Under the pieces are notes generated by a model. That model ran no database searches. It saw only the letters and a program-made list of their open reading frames with translations, and was not told the origin of the DNA. Both the position numbers and the translations under genes were made by a program. Shown here piece after piece: positions 45,562 to 53,600 of a stretch of DNA of 64,000 bases. The DNA comes from Lacibacter cauensis (GTDB lineage: Bacteria > Bacteroidota > Bacteroidia > Chitinophagales > Chitinophagaceae), in the NCBI RefSeq assembly GCF_007830055.1, contig NZ_VLLE01000002.1, positions 1,189,953-1,253,952 on the forward strand, in the 5' to 3' direction. How positions within the stretch are numbered: the first letter of the stretch is position 1; each line of letters opens with the position of its first letter.

Positions 45562-46694
45562 ACTATGTAAGGCACCTCAACGCCTTCTTTGCGCTTGTTC
45601 GTAGTGATCAAAGGCTTACATCTTCGCATGTGAGCCTTTATATGGCTTTATTCCAGTACTGGAACTTCAATCGCTTTCACAATCCCTTTTCGATCTACCG
45701 TGACAACATCATGCAGCTATCAAAGATCGGCAGCAAGAATACCTATCACAAATGCATCAAAGAACTGCATGAAGCCAAATACATTTTCTATCATCCATCC
45801 GTCAACAAGTTTCATCTTGTCCGTATCAGCATCATTCCCTTGGATGTTCAACCAGAACTGCCCAGTCGTTACAAACAGCTTGATCTCTTCGGTACTGAAA
45901 ATGATACCGGTAGTGTCCCAAAATCAGTACCGGCCAGTACCGATAATGATACTGCACCAGTCCCAAAATCGGTACACATTATAAAACCAAACAGTACTAA
46001 ACAAAAAACAGTGTGCAACACACATGTAGTTCTTTTGAAAGGAGATGAAGTAGCAAAAGAAAAGAATGCCCGCCGTCGTGTCCCAAAATCAGTACACGTA
46101 TCGAGCAAAGTCCTGAGCGAAGTCGAAGGGCGTAACGATGGCAATATTGAGCGCAGTCGAAATATGCCATCGCTAAACCAAGTCGAAGAGTTCTTTCATC
46201 TGCAATCATACCCACCTGATGAAGCAAAAAAATTCTTCCTCTACAACCAGGGCAAGAACTGGATGCTCACCGACAAACTAAAGATTAAAGATTGGCAGGC
46301 ACTTGCTCACAAGTGGATGCTCAACATTAAAAAGAAACCAAAGCAAGAAAACATACCAGAGCAAACAAGCAATGACATAGAAAGAGAAGTACAGTTTCTC
46401 TATGAAAGCTTTTTAGGCGGTAAGAAAATCTTTCAGCACATCACAACACAGCATTTCGAACAACTAAACCTTTTACTCGATGATCAAACAATAGAACAGG
46501 CAAAACAACAACGCATCAAAGACATTGAAGGAACCAATCAATATTCAATAGGGCAAATCTGGCAAGCCTACTTAACAAATAACCCAAACAATCCAATCGT
46601 ACAAAAAGATTTGCCCAATGTAATGGAACTGGCAAAACGAATAGCAGTAATAAAACATTTTCAATCACAAAAAAATCAAACCAATGAACATTAA
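45558..46694 (+). CDS. Replication/regulatory-like winged-helix protein of the mobile element
   Basis: This 378-residue protein has an N-terminal ~100 residues (NYVRHLNAFFALVRSDQRLTSSHVSLYMALFQYWN..., MQLSKIGSKNTYHKCIKELHEAKYIFYHPS) that resemble a winged-helix replication initiator or DnaD-like domain, as found in Bacteroidota elements. The middle is low in order and carries two in-frame copies of the CCTGAGCG...GTCGAAGG repeat, read as KVLSEVEG and EIERSR-like peptides. The C-terminus is helical and charged. It overlaps the next gene by 11 bases. DNA replication is a guess from pattern. Confidence 0.55.
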   Translation: MNYVRHLNAFFALVRSDQRLTSSHVSLYMALFQYWNFNRFHNPFSIYRDNIMQLSKIGSKNTYHKCIKELHEAKYIFYHPSVNKFHLVRISIIPLDVQPELPSRYKQLDLFGTENDTGSVPKSVPASTDNDTAPVPKSVHIIKPNSTKQKTVCNTHVVLLKGDEVAKEKNARRRVPKSVHVSSKVLSEVEGRNDGNIERSRNMPSLNQVEEFFHLQSYPPDEAKKFFLYNQGKNWMLTDKLKIKDWQALAHKWMLNIKKKPKQENIPEQTSNDIEREVQFLYESFLGGKKIFQHITTQHFEQLNLLLDDQTIEQAKQQRIKDIEGTNQYSIGQIWQAYLTNNPNNPIVQKDLPNVMELAKRIAVIKHFQSQKNQTNEH

Positions 46695-47127
46695 GAACTA
46701 TACTTCAAACGTGGAAGCAAGTAAATCCATGGCACGTATTGAAGAGCTACTTGTTGAGATAGGAGCAACCAACATAAACAAGCAATACGCAAACAAAGTC
46801 TGCACCGGCATCACCTTTCTGCTCTTCGATCAACAACTGCAGCAAACCTTACCCTTTCACCTAAAAGCACAAACCGAAGAATGTTTCCTGGTACTTTGGA
46901 AAGATGTTAAACGTCCCCGTCCCGATACCAAAGCAACACTGCAGGCCCAGGCAAACAAAACAGCCTGGCAGATTCTTTCCAACTGGACCGAAATTCAATG
47001 CAGCATGATCCTTCTCGGTCAGGCCAAACCCTTGCAGATGTTTTTACCATTCATGTACGATCACAAATCCAACGAAACCTTGTTTGATAAAGTAACAAAC
47101 GGGAAGGTGAAACTACTAATGCCATGA
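46684..47127 (+). CDS. Conserved-looking element protein, unknown function
   Basis: This 147-residue protein starts inside the end of the replication-like gene (11-base overlap), so the two are likely co-translated. It is mixed alpha/beta (YANKVCTGITFLLFDQQLQQTLPFHLKAQTEECFLVLWKDVKRPRPDT..., then MILLGQAKPLQMFLPFMYDH). No motif was recognised. Its size and position fit a small DNA-metabolism accessory of the element. Confidence 0.55.
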   Translation: MNIKNYTSNVEASKSMARIEELLVEIGATNINKQYANKVCTGITFLLFDQQLQQTLPFHLKAQTEECFLVLWKDVKRPRPDTKATLQAQANKTAWQILSNWTEIQCSMILLGQAKPLQMFLPFMYDHKSNETLFDKVTNGKVKLLMP

Positions 47128-47177
47128 ATTCCTATATTCGTAAACTATTGATTTATAAGAGGGTTCTCAAAATGTGA

Positions 47178-47202
47178 AAAAGTTCTCATTTTGAGAACTT
47201 TT
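47178..47202. promoter_or_regulatory. Probable HigA operator
   Basis: An 11-bp perfect inverted repeat with a 3-base spacer, AAAAGTTCTCA(TTT)TGAGAACTTTT, lies with another half-site GGTTCTCA at 47162-47169. It overlaps the likely -33 region and stops 23 bases before the higB start. It fits autorepression by HigA or HigBA. Confidence 0.65.
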
Positions 47203-47215
47203 CAATAATTAATCT

Positions 47216-47223
47216 TATCTTTG
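47216..47223 (+). promoter_or_regulatory. -7 promoter element of higBA
   Basis: TATCTTTG matches TAnnTTTG exactly; a TTTG at 47190-47193 could be the -33 element (22-base spacer). The element ends two bases before the higB ATG, so the transcript would be leaderless or nearly so. Confidence 0.55.
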
Positions 47224-47225
47224 AT

Positions 47226-47558
47226 ATGAAAGTTCACCTGATTCGAAAAGAAACAATTGAGGAATTTGTCCGGCATAACCCACAAAGCAAACTGCCATTT
47301 GGTGATTGGTTGTCAAAAATCAAATATGCAGATTGGGAAAAACCAACGGATATACAAAACACTTTTCCCAGTGCAGATTTATTGGGAAAAAGTTCAAACA
47401 GAGTAGTCTTTGACATTGGAGGCAATAATTACCGGATGATTTGTAAGTATGCCTTTGGAGATAAACAGGTGCATCTTTTTGTTTGTTGGATAGGAACACA
47501 TGCAGAGTATGATAAACTTTGCGACAGTAATAAGCAATACACAGTTAGTATTTATTAA
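47226..47558 (+). CDS. higB: HigB-type mRNA interferase toxin
   Basis: This 110-residue protein starts MKVHLIRKETIEEFVRHNP and contains W--KPTDIQNTFPSADLLG, NRVVFDIGGNNYRMICKYAF and VHLFVCWIGTHAEYDKL, all typical of HigB toxins of the RelE superfamily, which cleave mRNA at the ribosome. Toxin-first order with the antitoxin gene 10 bases downstream is the HigBA arrangement. A clear operator and a -7 element lie upstream. The protein appears full length. Confidence 0.92.
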   Translation: MKVHLIRKETIEEFVRHNPQSKLPFGDWLSKIKYADWEKPTDIQNTFPSADLLGKSSNRVVFDIGGNNYRMICKYAFGDKQVHLFVCWIGTHAEYDKLCDSNKQYTVSIY

Positions 47559-47568
47559 AATAGTAATC

Positions 47569-48033
47569 ATGACAACACTGAAATATAAAGTCATCACAAG
47601 TAAGACGCAATACAAAGAGTATAGCAATGCATTGGAAGAGCTTATTTTTTCCGGTTCAAAAGATCGTAATACAAAAGACGAGATTGCCTTACTTACCTTA
47701 TTAATTGAAAAGTGGGATGCCGAGCATAATACTTTTGACGAACTCAATCCTATACAATTACTTCAATCTCTCATGGAAGACCATAACATGAAAGCAAAAG
47801 ACTTGGCGGAGTTATTAGATCACAGCAAAGGTTATGTATCTGACATCCTTAACTACAAAAAAGGACTATCCAAAGATGTAATTCGCAAGCTTGCAGAATA
47901 TTATAAGGTTTCCCAAGAAGCATTTAACAGACCTTATAAATTGACTGTACCTGAAAATTCTCATTTGCGTAATGCAAGTGTAATGAATACTGCTAAAAAA
48001 ATGAATGACAATAAAGCCCTAGCCTATCTATAA
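47569..48033 (+). CDS. higA: HigA-type XRE antitoxin
   Basis: This 154-residue protein starts MTTLKYKVITSKTQYKEY. It has an N-terminal helical region (DEIALLTLLIEKWDAEHNTFDELNP) and a C-terminal XRE HTH (LMEDHNMKAKDLAELLDHSKGYVSDILNYKKGLSKDVIRKLAEYY), followed by a short disordered tail. It should neutralise HigB and repress the operon through the inverted repeat upstream of higB. The ATG at 47569 was chosen over an in-frame ATG that lies within higB. Confidence 0.9.
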   Translation: MTTLKYKVITSKTQYKEYSNALEELIFSGSKDRNTKDEIALLTLLIEKWDAEHNTFDELNPIQLLQSLMEDHNMKAKDLAELLDHSKGYVSDILNYKKGLSKDVIRKLAEYYKVSQEAFNRPYKLTVPENSHLRNASVMNTAKKMNDNKALAYL

Positions 48034-48058
48034 CAATTGAAATTTCTAACATTAGACT

Positions 48059-48361
48059 ATGAAAGAATTATCCTTGCCCATACCTAAAACTACCGCATTT
48101 GATATTTGCAAAACCGCTTTAACTTCCTGCGAAATTGATATTGAAGAAGAATGTCAGGAGAAAAATTTTCTTAAAGGATCATTAAATACATCCTTACTTT
48201 CCTTTGGCAACAATGTTGAAATTTCCCTCACCGAATCCGGTCAAAATACAACTATTGTAATCTCGTCTAAGTCATCCTTTACCTTTCAATTAATAGATTG
48301 GGGTAAGAATGCTGAAATCGAAGATGATATTGCTAAAAAAATTATGCAACCTTTTGTATGA
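48059..48361 (+). CDS. Uncharacterised small protein, first of a coupled three-gene set
   Basis: This 100-residue protein is mostly beta-strands in pattern (MKELSLPIPKTTAFDICKTALTS, KNFLKGSLNTSLLSFGNNVEISLTESGQNTTIVISSKSSFTFQLIDWGKN). No membrane helix or signal peptide is seen. Its stop overlaps the next start (ATGA), and it lies 26 bases after higA on the same strand, so it may be transcribed with higBA or on its own. The family was not recognised. Confidence 0.6.
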   Translation: MKELSLPIPKTTAFDICKTALTSCEIDIEEECQEKNFLKGSLNTSLLSFGNNVEISLTESGQNTTIVISSKSSFTFQLIDWGKNAEIEDDIAKKIMQPFV

Positions 48362-48672
48362 AACTGTATGTAAAAGATCGAAACGGCCAAAAAATTCACC
48401 TGAATGTTACAGCAGGTACACGGGAGGAGCTGTTCAGGCATCTCGGAAGTCGACAATTCCAGATCATGGGGAAGGTTTATAATGTTAACCAGGTATATGC
48501 AGAGGCCTCCGATGACAATACTTCAACAGGAGTAGTTGTAGGTGGTCTAATTGGTATTCTTGGCGGGCCTGTTGGAATACTTATTGGTGGAGCATTGGGC
48601 GGCCTGCTTGGAAATGGGTCAGATACTACAGAAAATGAAAGAGTAATCATTTTTAACAATAGCAGAGCGTAA
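48358..48672 (+). CDS. Glycine-zipper protein
   Basis: This 104-residue protein has an N-terminal beta-rich half (MKLYVKDRNGQKIHLNVTAG) and a C-terminal glycine-zipper hairpin (TGVVVGGLIGILGGPVGILI and GGALGGLLGNG). Glycine zippers pack membrane helices, as in small lipoproteins and pore formers. The gene is coupled to both neighbours (ATGA upstream, TAATG downstream). Together with the membrane protein that follows, it could form a membrane module. The role is unknown. Confidence 0.6.
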   Translation: MKLYVKDRNGQKIHLNVTAGTREELFRHLGSRQFQIMGKVYNVNQVYAEASDDNTSTGVVVGGLIGILGGPVGILIGGALGGLLGNGSDTTENERVIIFNNSRA

Positions 48673-49169
48673 TGTTTAAGAAAATTGATATAAAATACAC
48701 GCTTTACTTTATAGGCCTTATTGCTTGTGTTCTTCTGGCTATTATGTATAATAAGCAACTTCTTAAAGGAGTAGAGCTGTTCCTTTCTTCAGAATGGACA
48801 CAAATTGTTGCAGGTATCCTATCGTTTGCCGCCGCTATTCTTTCTAAAATCAAGTATAAGCAATTGGCATTTTCGAGACCAATGACATTTAGCCAATTTA
48901 AAGTGCCTGTTGAAGAAGTATGGTCTTTTATCTCCAACCCTTTAACATTAGTTTGTTCATTATCGCTTGCTAAAGGGCTATTTCTTCAACTTCGTAATAT
49001 AAAAAAGGTTTTCGTTGATTTTTCAAACTTGGAAATCACTTTTATCGGGATAGTTGTCTTGTATCTGTTATTTGATGGAATTACAGATTTTATAGGTAAT
49101 GTAAAATTGGCTCTATCTAAAACAAGCCCAATAACCGCAGTGCCGGAGCCGCTCAGGGAAAATGAATAA
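48672..49169 (+). CDS. Small inner-membrane protein with three to four helices
   Basis: This 165-residue protein has hydrophobic helices near 10-28 (YTLYFIGLIACVLLAIMYN), 40-60 (WTQIVAGILSFAAAILS), 95-115 (FISNPLTLVCSLSLAKGLFL) and 122-142 (LEITFIGIVVLYLLFDGI). It starts in the stop of the glycine-zipper gene (TAATG), so the set is translationally coupled. It converges on the ApeA-like gene. No family was recognised. Confidence 0.55.
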   Translation: MFKKIDIKYTLYFIGLIACVLLAIMYNKQLLKGVELFLSSEWTQIVAGILSFAAAILSKIKYKQLAFSRPMTFSQFKVPVEEVWSFISNPLTLVCSLSLAKGLFLQLRNIKKVFVDFSNLEITFIGIVVLYLLFDGITDFIGNVKLALSKTSPITAVPEPLRENE

Positions 49170-49204
49170 AGCATGGTAAATCAGGTTATAGTTCTTGAAT
49201 TGCG

Positions 49205-50518
49205 TTATAATGATCTCTTAGCTGAAGCAGCTCCTGTAAAGTGCAAAGAGTATTCATTATTCTCATAATCCTGGTAAAATACTGCAGCTCGATTACTTAA
49301 GAGCTTATTGATAAGGTGATCAGGTAATTGCAACTCTTTCAGAATGACACCTTTTAAAAGTTGCCGAAGAGCTTTGTTTGCATAAAGAAGTCTGTTAGGT
49401 GTCCATATCTCTTTCTCTGTTTCATGATAATGTGTATAGTAATTTCTAGATTCCCTGATCAGGTCAATTGTTTTTAAAGGGTTCTGAAAGTTTTGTTTAA
49501 AGAAATCTATACCTTCAATAATCTTAAAAAGATGATGGTATCTGATTATTTGCTCCCATCTTTTAGTGGGTCGATTTACTAAACCAACTTCTGATAATTC
49601 GCTCAGCAATACTTTACGAAGTGCTTCATTTTCCTTCTCATAAAAATATTTGTGAAAAACTTCGAATGCTGTGGTGATATTCAGAAATGAAATTTCAGCA
49701 GTATTGTTTTTTATACTCGCAATCAGCAAGTCAATCACTTTAACATATTTGTCTCTTTTACTATAATATGTTTCAAGAATTTTTGGCCAATACAATTCCA
49801 ATTTATCATAACTAAGCAATGTGTCATTATTATCAGGTTCTGTAACTCCTTTTGTACTCAGAGAAATAACCTGTTTTTTACTAGTGAAAGAAAATTGCAA
49901 ATAAGTAAACCTTGGCACATCATCAGAAAACAAAGAAAGAAGCTTGGAAAAAGCCGTTGCAATGTGATACATTTCCAACCGGCTGGTTGGCTTACTATTT
50001 TTTAATTTTACAAAACTGAGATTTTGGAGAATGGTTTGATTGCGACTGTAATTTTCACCACAAAATTCACATAGTTCAAGCTGGGTGTGCTCTGAAATTT
50101 GGAAGGTTCTGGTGAAAAACTCTTTAAGTATTACTTTGCTTTGTTCCGAAGTGGAGAAAGTTATTTCAGGCTTTATCCTTGGGTGGTTAATCCAGTTCGT
50201 AAGTCCTGTAATCCGCACCTCGGCTTCAATACAGTTTTTTTCAGTCGCCTCACTGACAAAATCCCCCTCATATAATTCATTAATAACAAACTTGCATCTA
50301 CTTGAAGAAGATTGGCTAAAATAACAGTTAATAAAAGTGTACTTTTCATTTGTGGCAACTGCGGTAGCGTAAATAACTTTGTAAGACTTAATCCAGTCTT
50401 TCATACTGCCGTTATATTCAAAATAATCTTTACCGTCCTGGTCTATAAAAAGTAGTCCTTCTCTCACTTCATTGGGCAAGTTTGGCTCATAAAACTCAAT
50501 GTCAATACCGATTTTCAT
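49205..50518 (-). CDS. ApeA-like HEPN defence protein
   Basis: This 437-residue protein has an N-terminal region (to ~110: YATAVATNEKYTFINCYFSQSSSSRCKFVINELYEG, then IEAEVRITGLTNWINHPRI) that follows the layout of the ApeA N-terminal domain 1. Cys150 and Cys153 in ELCEFCGENY may bind zinc. The C-terminal HEPN domain has RNYYTH at 358-363, the R-x4-H RNase motif. ApeA is a single-gene abortive anti-phage protein thought to cleave RNA. It lies between the membrane-protein gene and the NACHT gene, from which it is divergent. Confidence 0.7.
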   Translation of the reverse strand: MKIGIDIEFYEPNLPNEVREGLLFIDQDGKDYFEYNGSMKDWIKSYKVIYATAVATNEKYTFINCYFSQSSSSRCKFVINELYEGDFVSEATEKNCIEAEVRITGLTNWINHPRIKPEITFSTSEQSKVILKEFFTRTFQISEHTQLELCEFCGENYSRNQTILQNLSFVKLKNSKPTSRLEMYHIATAFSKLLSLFSDDVPRFTYLQFSFTSKKQVISLSTKGVTEPDNNDTLLSYDKLELYWPKILETYYSKRDKYVKVIDLLIASIKNNTAEISFLNITTAFEVFHKYFYEKENEALRKVLLSELSEVGLVNRPTKRWEQIIRYHHLFKIIEGIDFFKQNFQNPLKTIDLIRESRNYYTHYHETEKEIWTPNRLLYANKALRQLLKGVILKELQLPDHLINKLLSNRAAVFYQDYENNEYSLHFTGAASAKRSL

Positions 50519-50635
50519 AAAGTTATTTTTTTCGGAAGATCGTTTTGTTTCTTATAGTTGCTTCAGTTACATTCATTTCAAGGTGTTAAAATTATTCAAA
50601 TCATCTCAACCATCAATAGTCGAAAGTCATTAAAC

Positions 50636-50666
50636 TTGTTTTATTTTTAAGACTATTTTACTTTAC
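50636..50666 (+). promoter_or_regulatory. Possible promoter of the nuclease-NACHT gene
   Basis: TTG at 50636-50638 and TACTTTAC at 50659-50666 (six of eight to TAnnTTTG) are separated by 20 bases, 20 bases before the ATG. The spacing is right; the -7 match is imperfect. Confidence 0.35.
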
Positions 50667-50686
50667 CCAATTAATCTACACCTGGT

Positions 50687-53600
50687 ATGGCGTTAAAAAT
50701 AAACTGGCAAATTTTCAGAGTTAAGAATGAAGACAATACGAAGGCATTTGAAGAATTATGTTATCACCTTTTTTGCAGAAAGTATAAACAACTGGAAGGT
50801 ATTCGGGTTGACTATAATCAGGTAGGTCTTGAAACTTATCCTATAACAAACGGGAAAGAAGTAATAGGTTTTCAATCAAAGTTTTTCGACAATAAACTCT
50901 CAGACAAAAGTTCTATTGATCAAATTAATCATTCAATAGCAAAGGCAAAGAAAGCTTATCCCGGATTAACTAGGATTGTACTTTATACGCATCAATCATT
51001 TGGATCAGGAAGTCCTAAATATAAAAAAGACATTGAGACAAAAGCAAACCCTGTAAAAATTCAATGGATTACTGAAAGCAATTTTCAGTCACTTCTCTTT
51101 CAACCAGGGAATCTTGATCTGGCTCAGTTATACTTTGGGTTAGGCCATGAGCTGGGTTTTATAAAAAACAACATCTCACCGGAAATTAACACGCTGTTAC
51201 TTTCGGCATCTTTCATAAATCTTCCTTTATCAGCTGATGGATTTAAAGGAGGCATCGATTTAACCACTGAAATACTTAAACCGGGTTCCAACATTTTCGT
51301 TATTTCTGGAAGCCCGGGGTCAGGCAAAAGTATTTTGATGCATAGGCTATTTCAAAAATTTGGAGGACTCGACCAAAAAACTGATACAAAAATGTTATCT
51401 GTTATAGTTAAGCAGGGAGCTGTGCCAATGCTTATCAATCTTAAACTTTGTAATTCCGATACACTGGAAAATATTATCAGGGGTAGGCAAACGGATAACA
51501 ACCTTAGAAGAAAGGCACTAAGTTTTATTTATTTGTTTGACGGATTAGATGAACTGAATGAATTCAAAGCAAATCAAGCACTATCATATATTGCAGAGTT
51601 ATGCAATCATGCACAGACAGCTAAAATAATTATCAGTTGCAGGTCTGGTAATCTAAATGCTTTAAGAGCAAGAAATTATTTGAAAACAATTACTGACTAT
51701 AAAATTGACCAGCTTGATTATTCATACACATTAAAATATTTCAAAGCAAAAGGAAATATAAATAAAACCCAAAAACTTGCTCTTCTTCAAAAGGAAAATA
51801 GCTCATTGCTTGGCGAAATAAAAGACGTTCTTCTTATTACTATTTTATGGGAAATAATCGAAGAATTGGGCCCTGATAGTACAACAATACATTTATTAGA
51901 GAAAAAGGTTACTCATTTAATACAAGATCCAAAACATCACAAAAACATTGAAGAACTGAATTTGCTAAATCCTAAAGAAAAAGAGATATTGGAACTAAAT
52001 CAGGAGCTGTCCTATTTTTTTCAGACAAGGTTTCAATTTCGATTTCCACAAAATGAGCTGCAGGAGTTTATTATTAAAAGATACCCAAGACTCGACTATC
52101 GTTCCGTAAATATTTTAACTGATTATTTGGCTGCGTTATTTTTCGAAAGAAATAATTCTCAACCCTCAGAGACCAATTTCATATATCAACATAGGCGGTA
52201 CCAAGAATTCTTTTTTGCCCAAAAGCTTAAAAAAGAGTTTGAAATCAACCCTTCTATTATTCGGAAGTTAAAGGTTCTCTCAAGCCATGATTTTTTTGAA
52301 ACCCTTTTTCTTCCTTTCCTCAGAAGTGAATATCAAAAAGAGAACAATTTGACAGGGTTTCTTGGTCTGAATCTTATTGATGTTTATTTAGGTAAGCATA
52401 AAGGGTGGGGCGCAGACAATGCTTACTATAAAGATTCAAAGCAATTTGTAACAGCTCTCTCTGTCCAAAGCCCCGGTGTTTTTGAACAAATCATTAATGA
52501 TGAGTCTCTGCAAATTGCAGAAGAGCTTTTCATTAAACCTGCGTTTTTAAAACAGGCAATCAAAGATTATAGACAAAGTAGTGCACGATTCCCTGACGAA
52601 CAGTATTTGAAAAACATTTGGGAAGAACATATGACCAACTTGTTAAAACTTAATGCAGAGCTTCATAAACATGGTAAAACAAGATTTCAGCAATCAATAT
52701 TCTCACAAATAGAAGAACTTAGAGCAATTTATGCTAAGGAAGGTTTTGCTTCAAAATATCAAAAAATCTACAATGATACTCTTCTTGACCCCTATTGGAA
52801 GGAATGGTATAGTTATCTCTATCACCTGGTTGTCATTTCAAATAAAAGCATTGCTGATGTTTATGATGACGAAATAAAACGAAACTATCCGCTTATGAAG
52901 GGCATGGATTATGAAAGTCGTGAAGAACAAGGCAAAAAGAAATTGATTAACGACTTTATACGAATTGGGGTTGAATATAAGATAAACGAATTGGGGACTA
53001 TTCTTGATCAATTTGATAAATTTCAATTCCTTTCATTATTAGAAGTCCTATCAACTCCTGAATTCCTACCTTACTTTTATTCCAATGCAGATATTCGAAA
53101 ATTCATAGATACCTCAATTGACAGCAACAGGTTTCAAGTGACTGAGTTTCACTTTGCCTATGTGTTTTTTAAAAAGATCTTAGGGAAAGCAGTCTTGGAA
53201 GAGGAATTTAACGCTGCAAAAAGCAGATTCCAGGAATTGGAAAAGCTGCGAGGAATTGATCTTAAAATGCGGGGAGTTGCTTTTCAATGTGCAGTGCTTT
53301 CTTTTATTTTTGATCGCTACACATTCTCATTGTTTTTAAACGAGCAACGAAAAAGCAGTCTGTACATCTATAATGAATTAGGTATATTTTGTACCCTGTT
53401 CAAGGAATTTGTATTGTTGCTATCGAAGGAAAGAAACGTTGCCTCAATTTGTGGCGATTTTGTTAAATACTGCACTCTGTATAATGAAAATAAATTCGAA
53501 AGTTACTTCACATCAGAAATAACTCAGCTTTTAGCTTGCATTATTAATCATGGGTGGTCTGACATTAATTTTCTGAAAAAACTTATCAAAATAACTGTTC

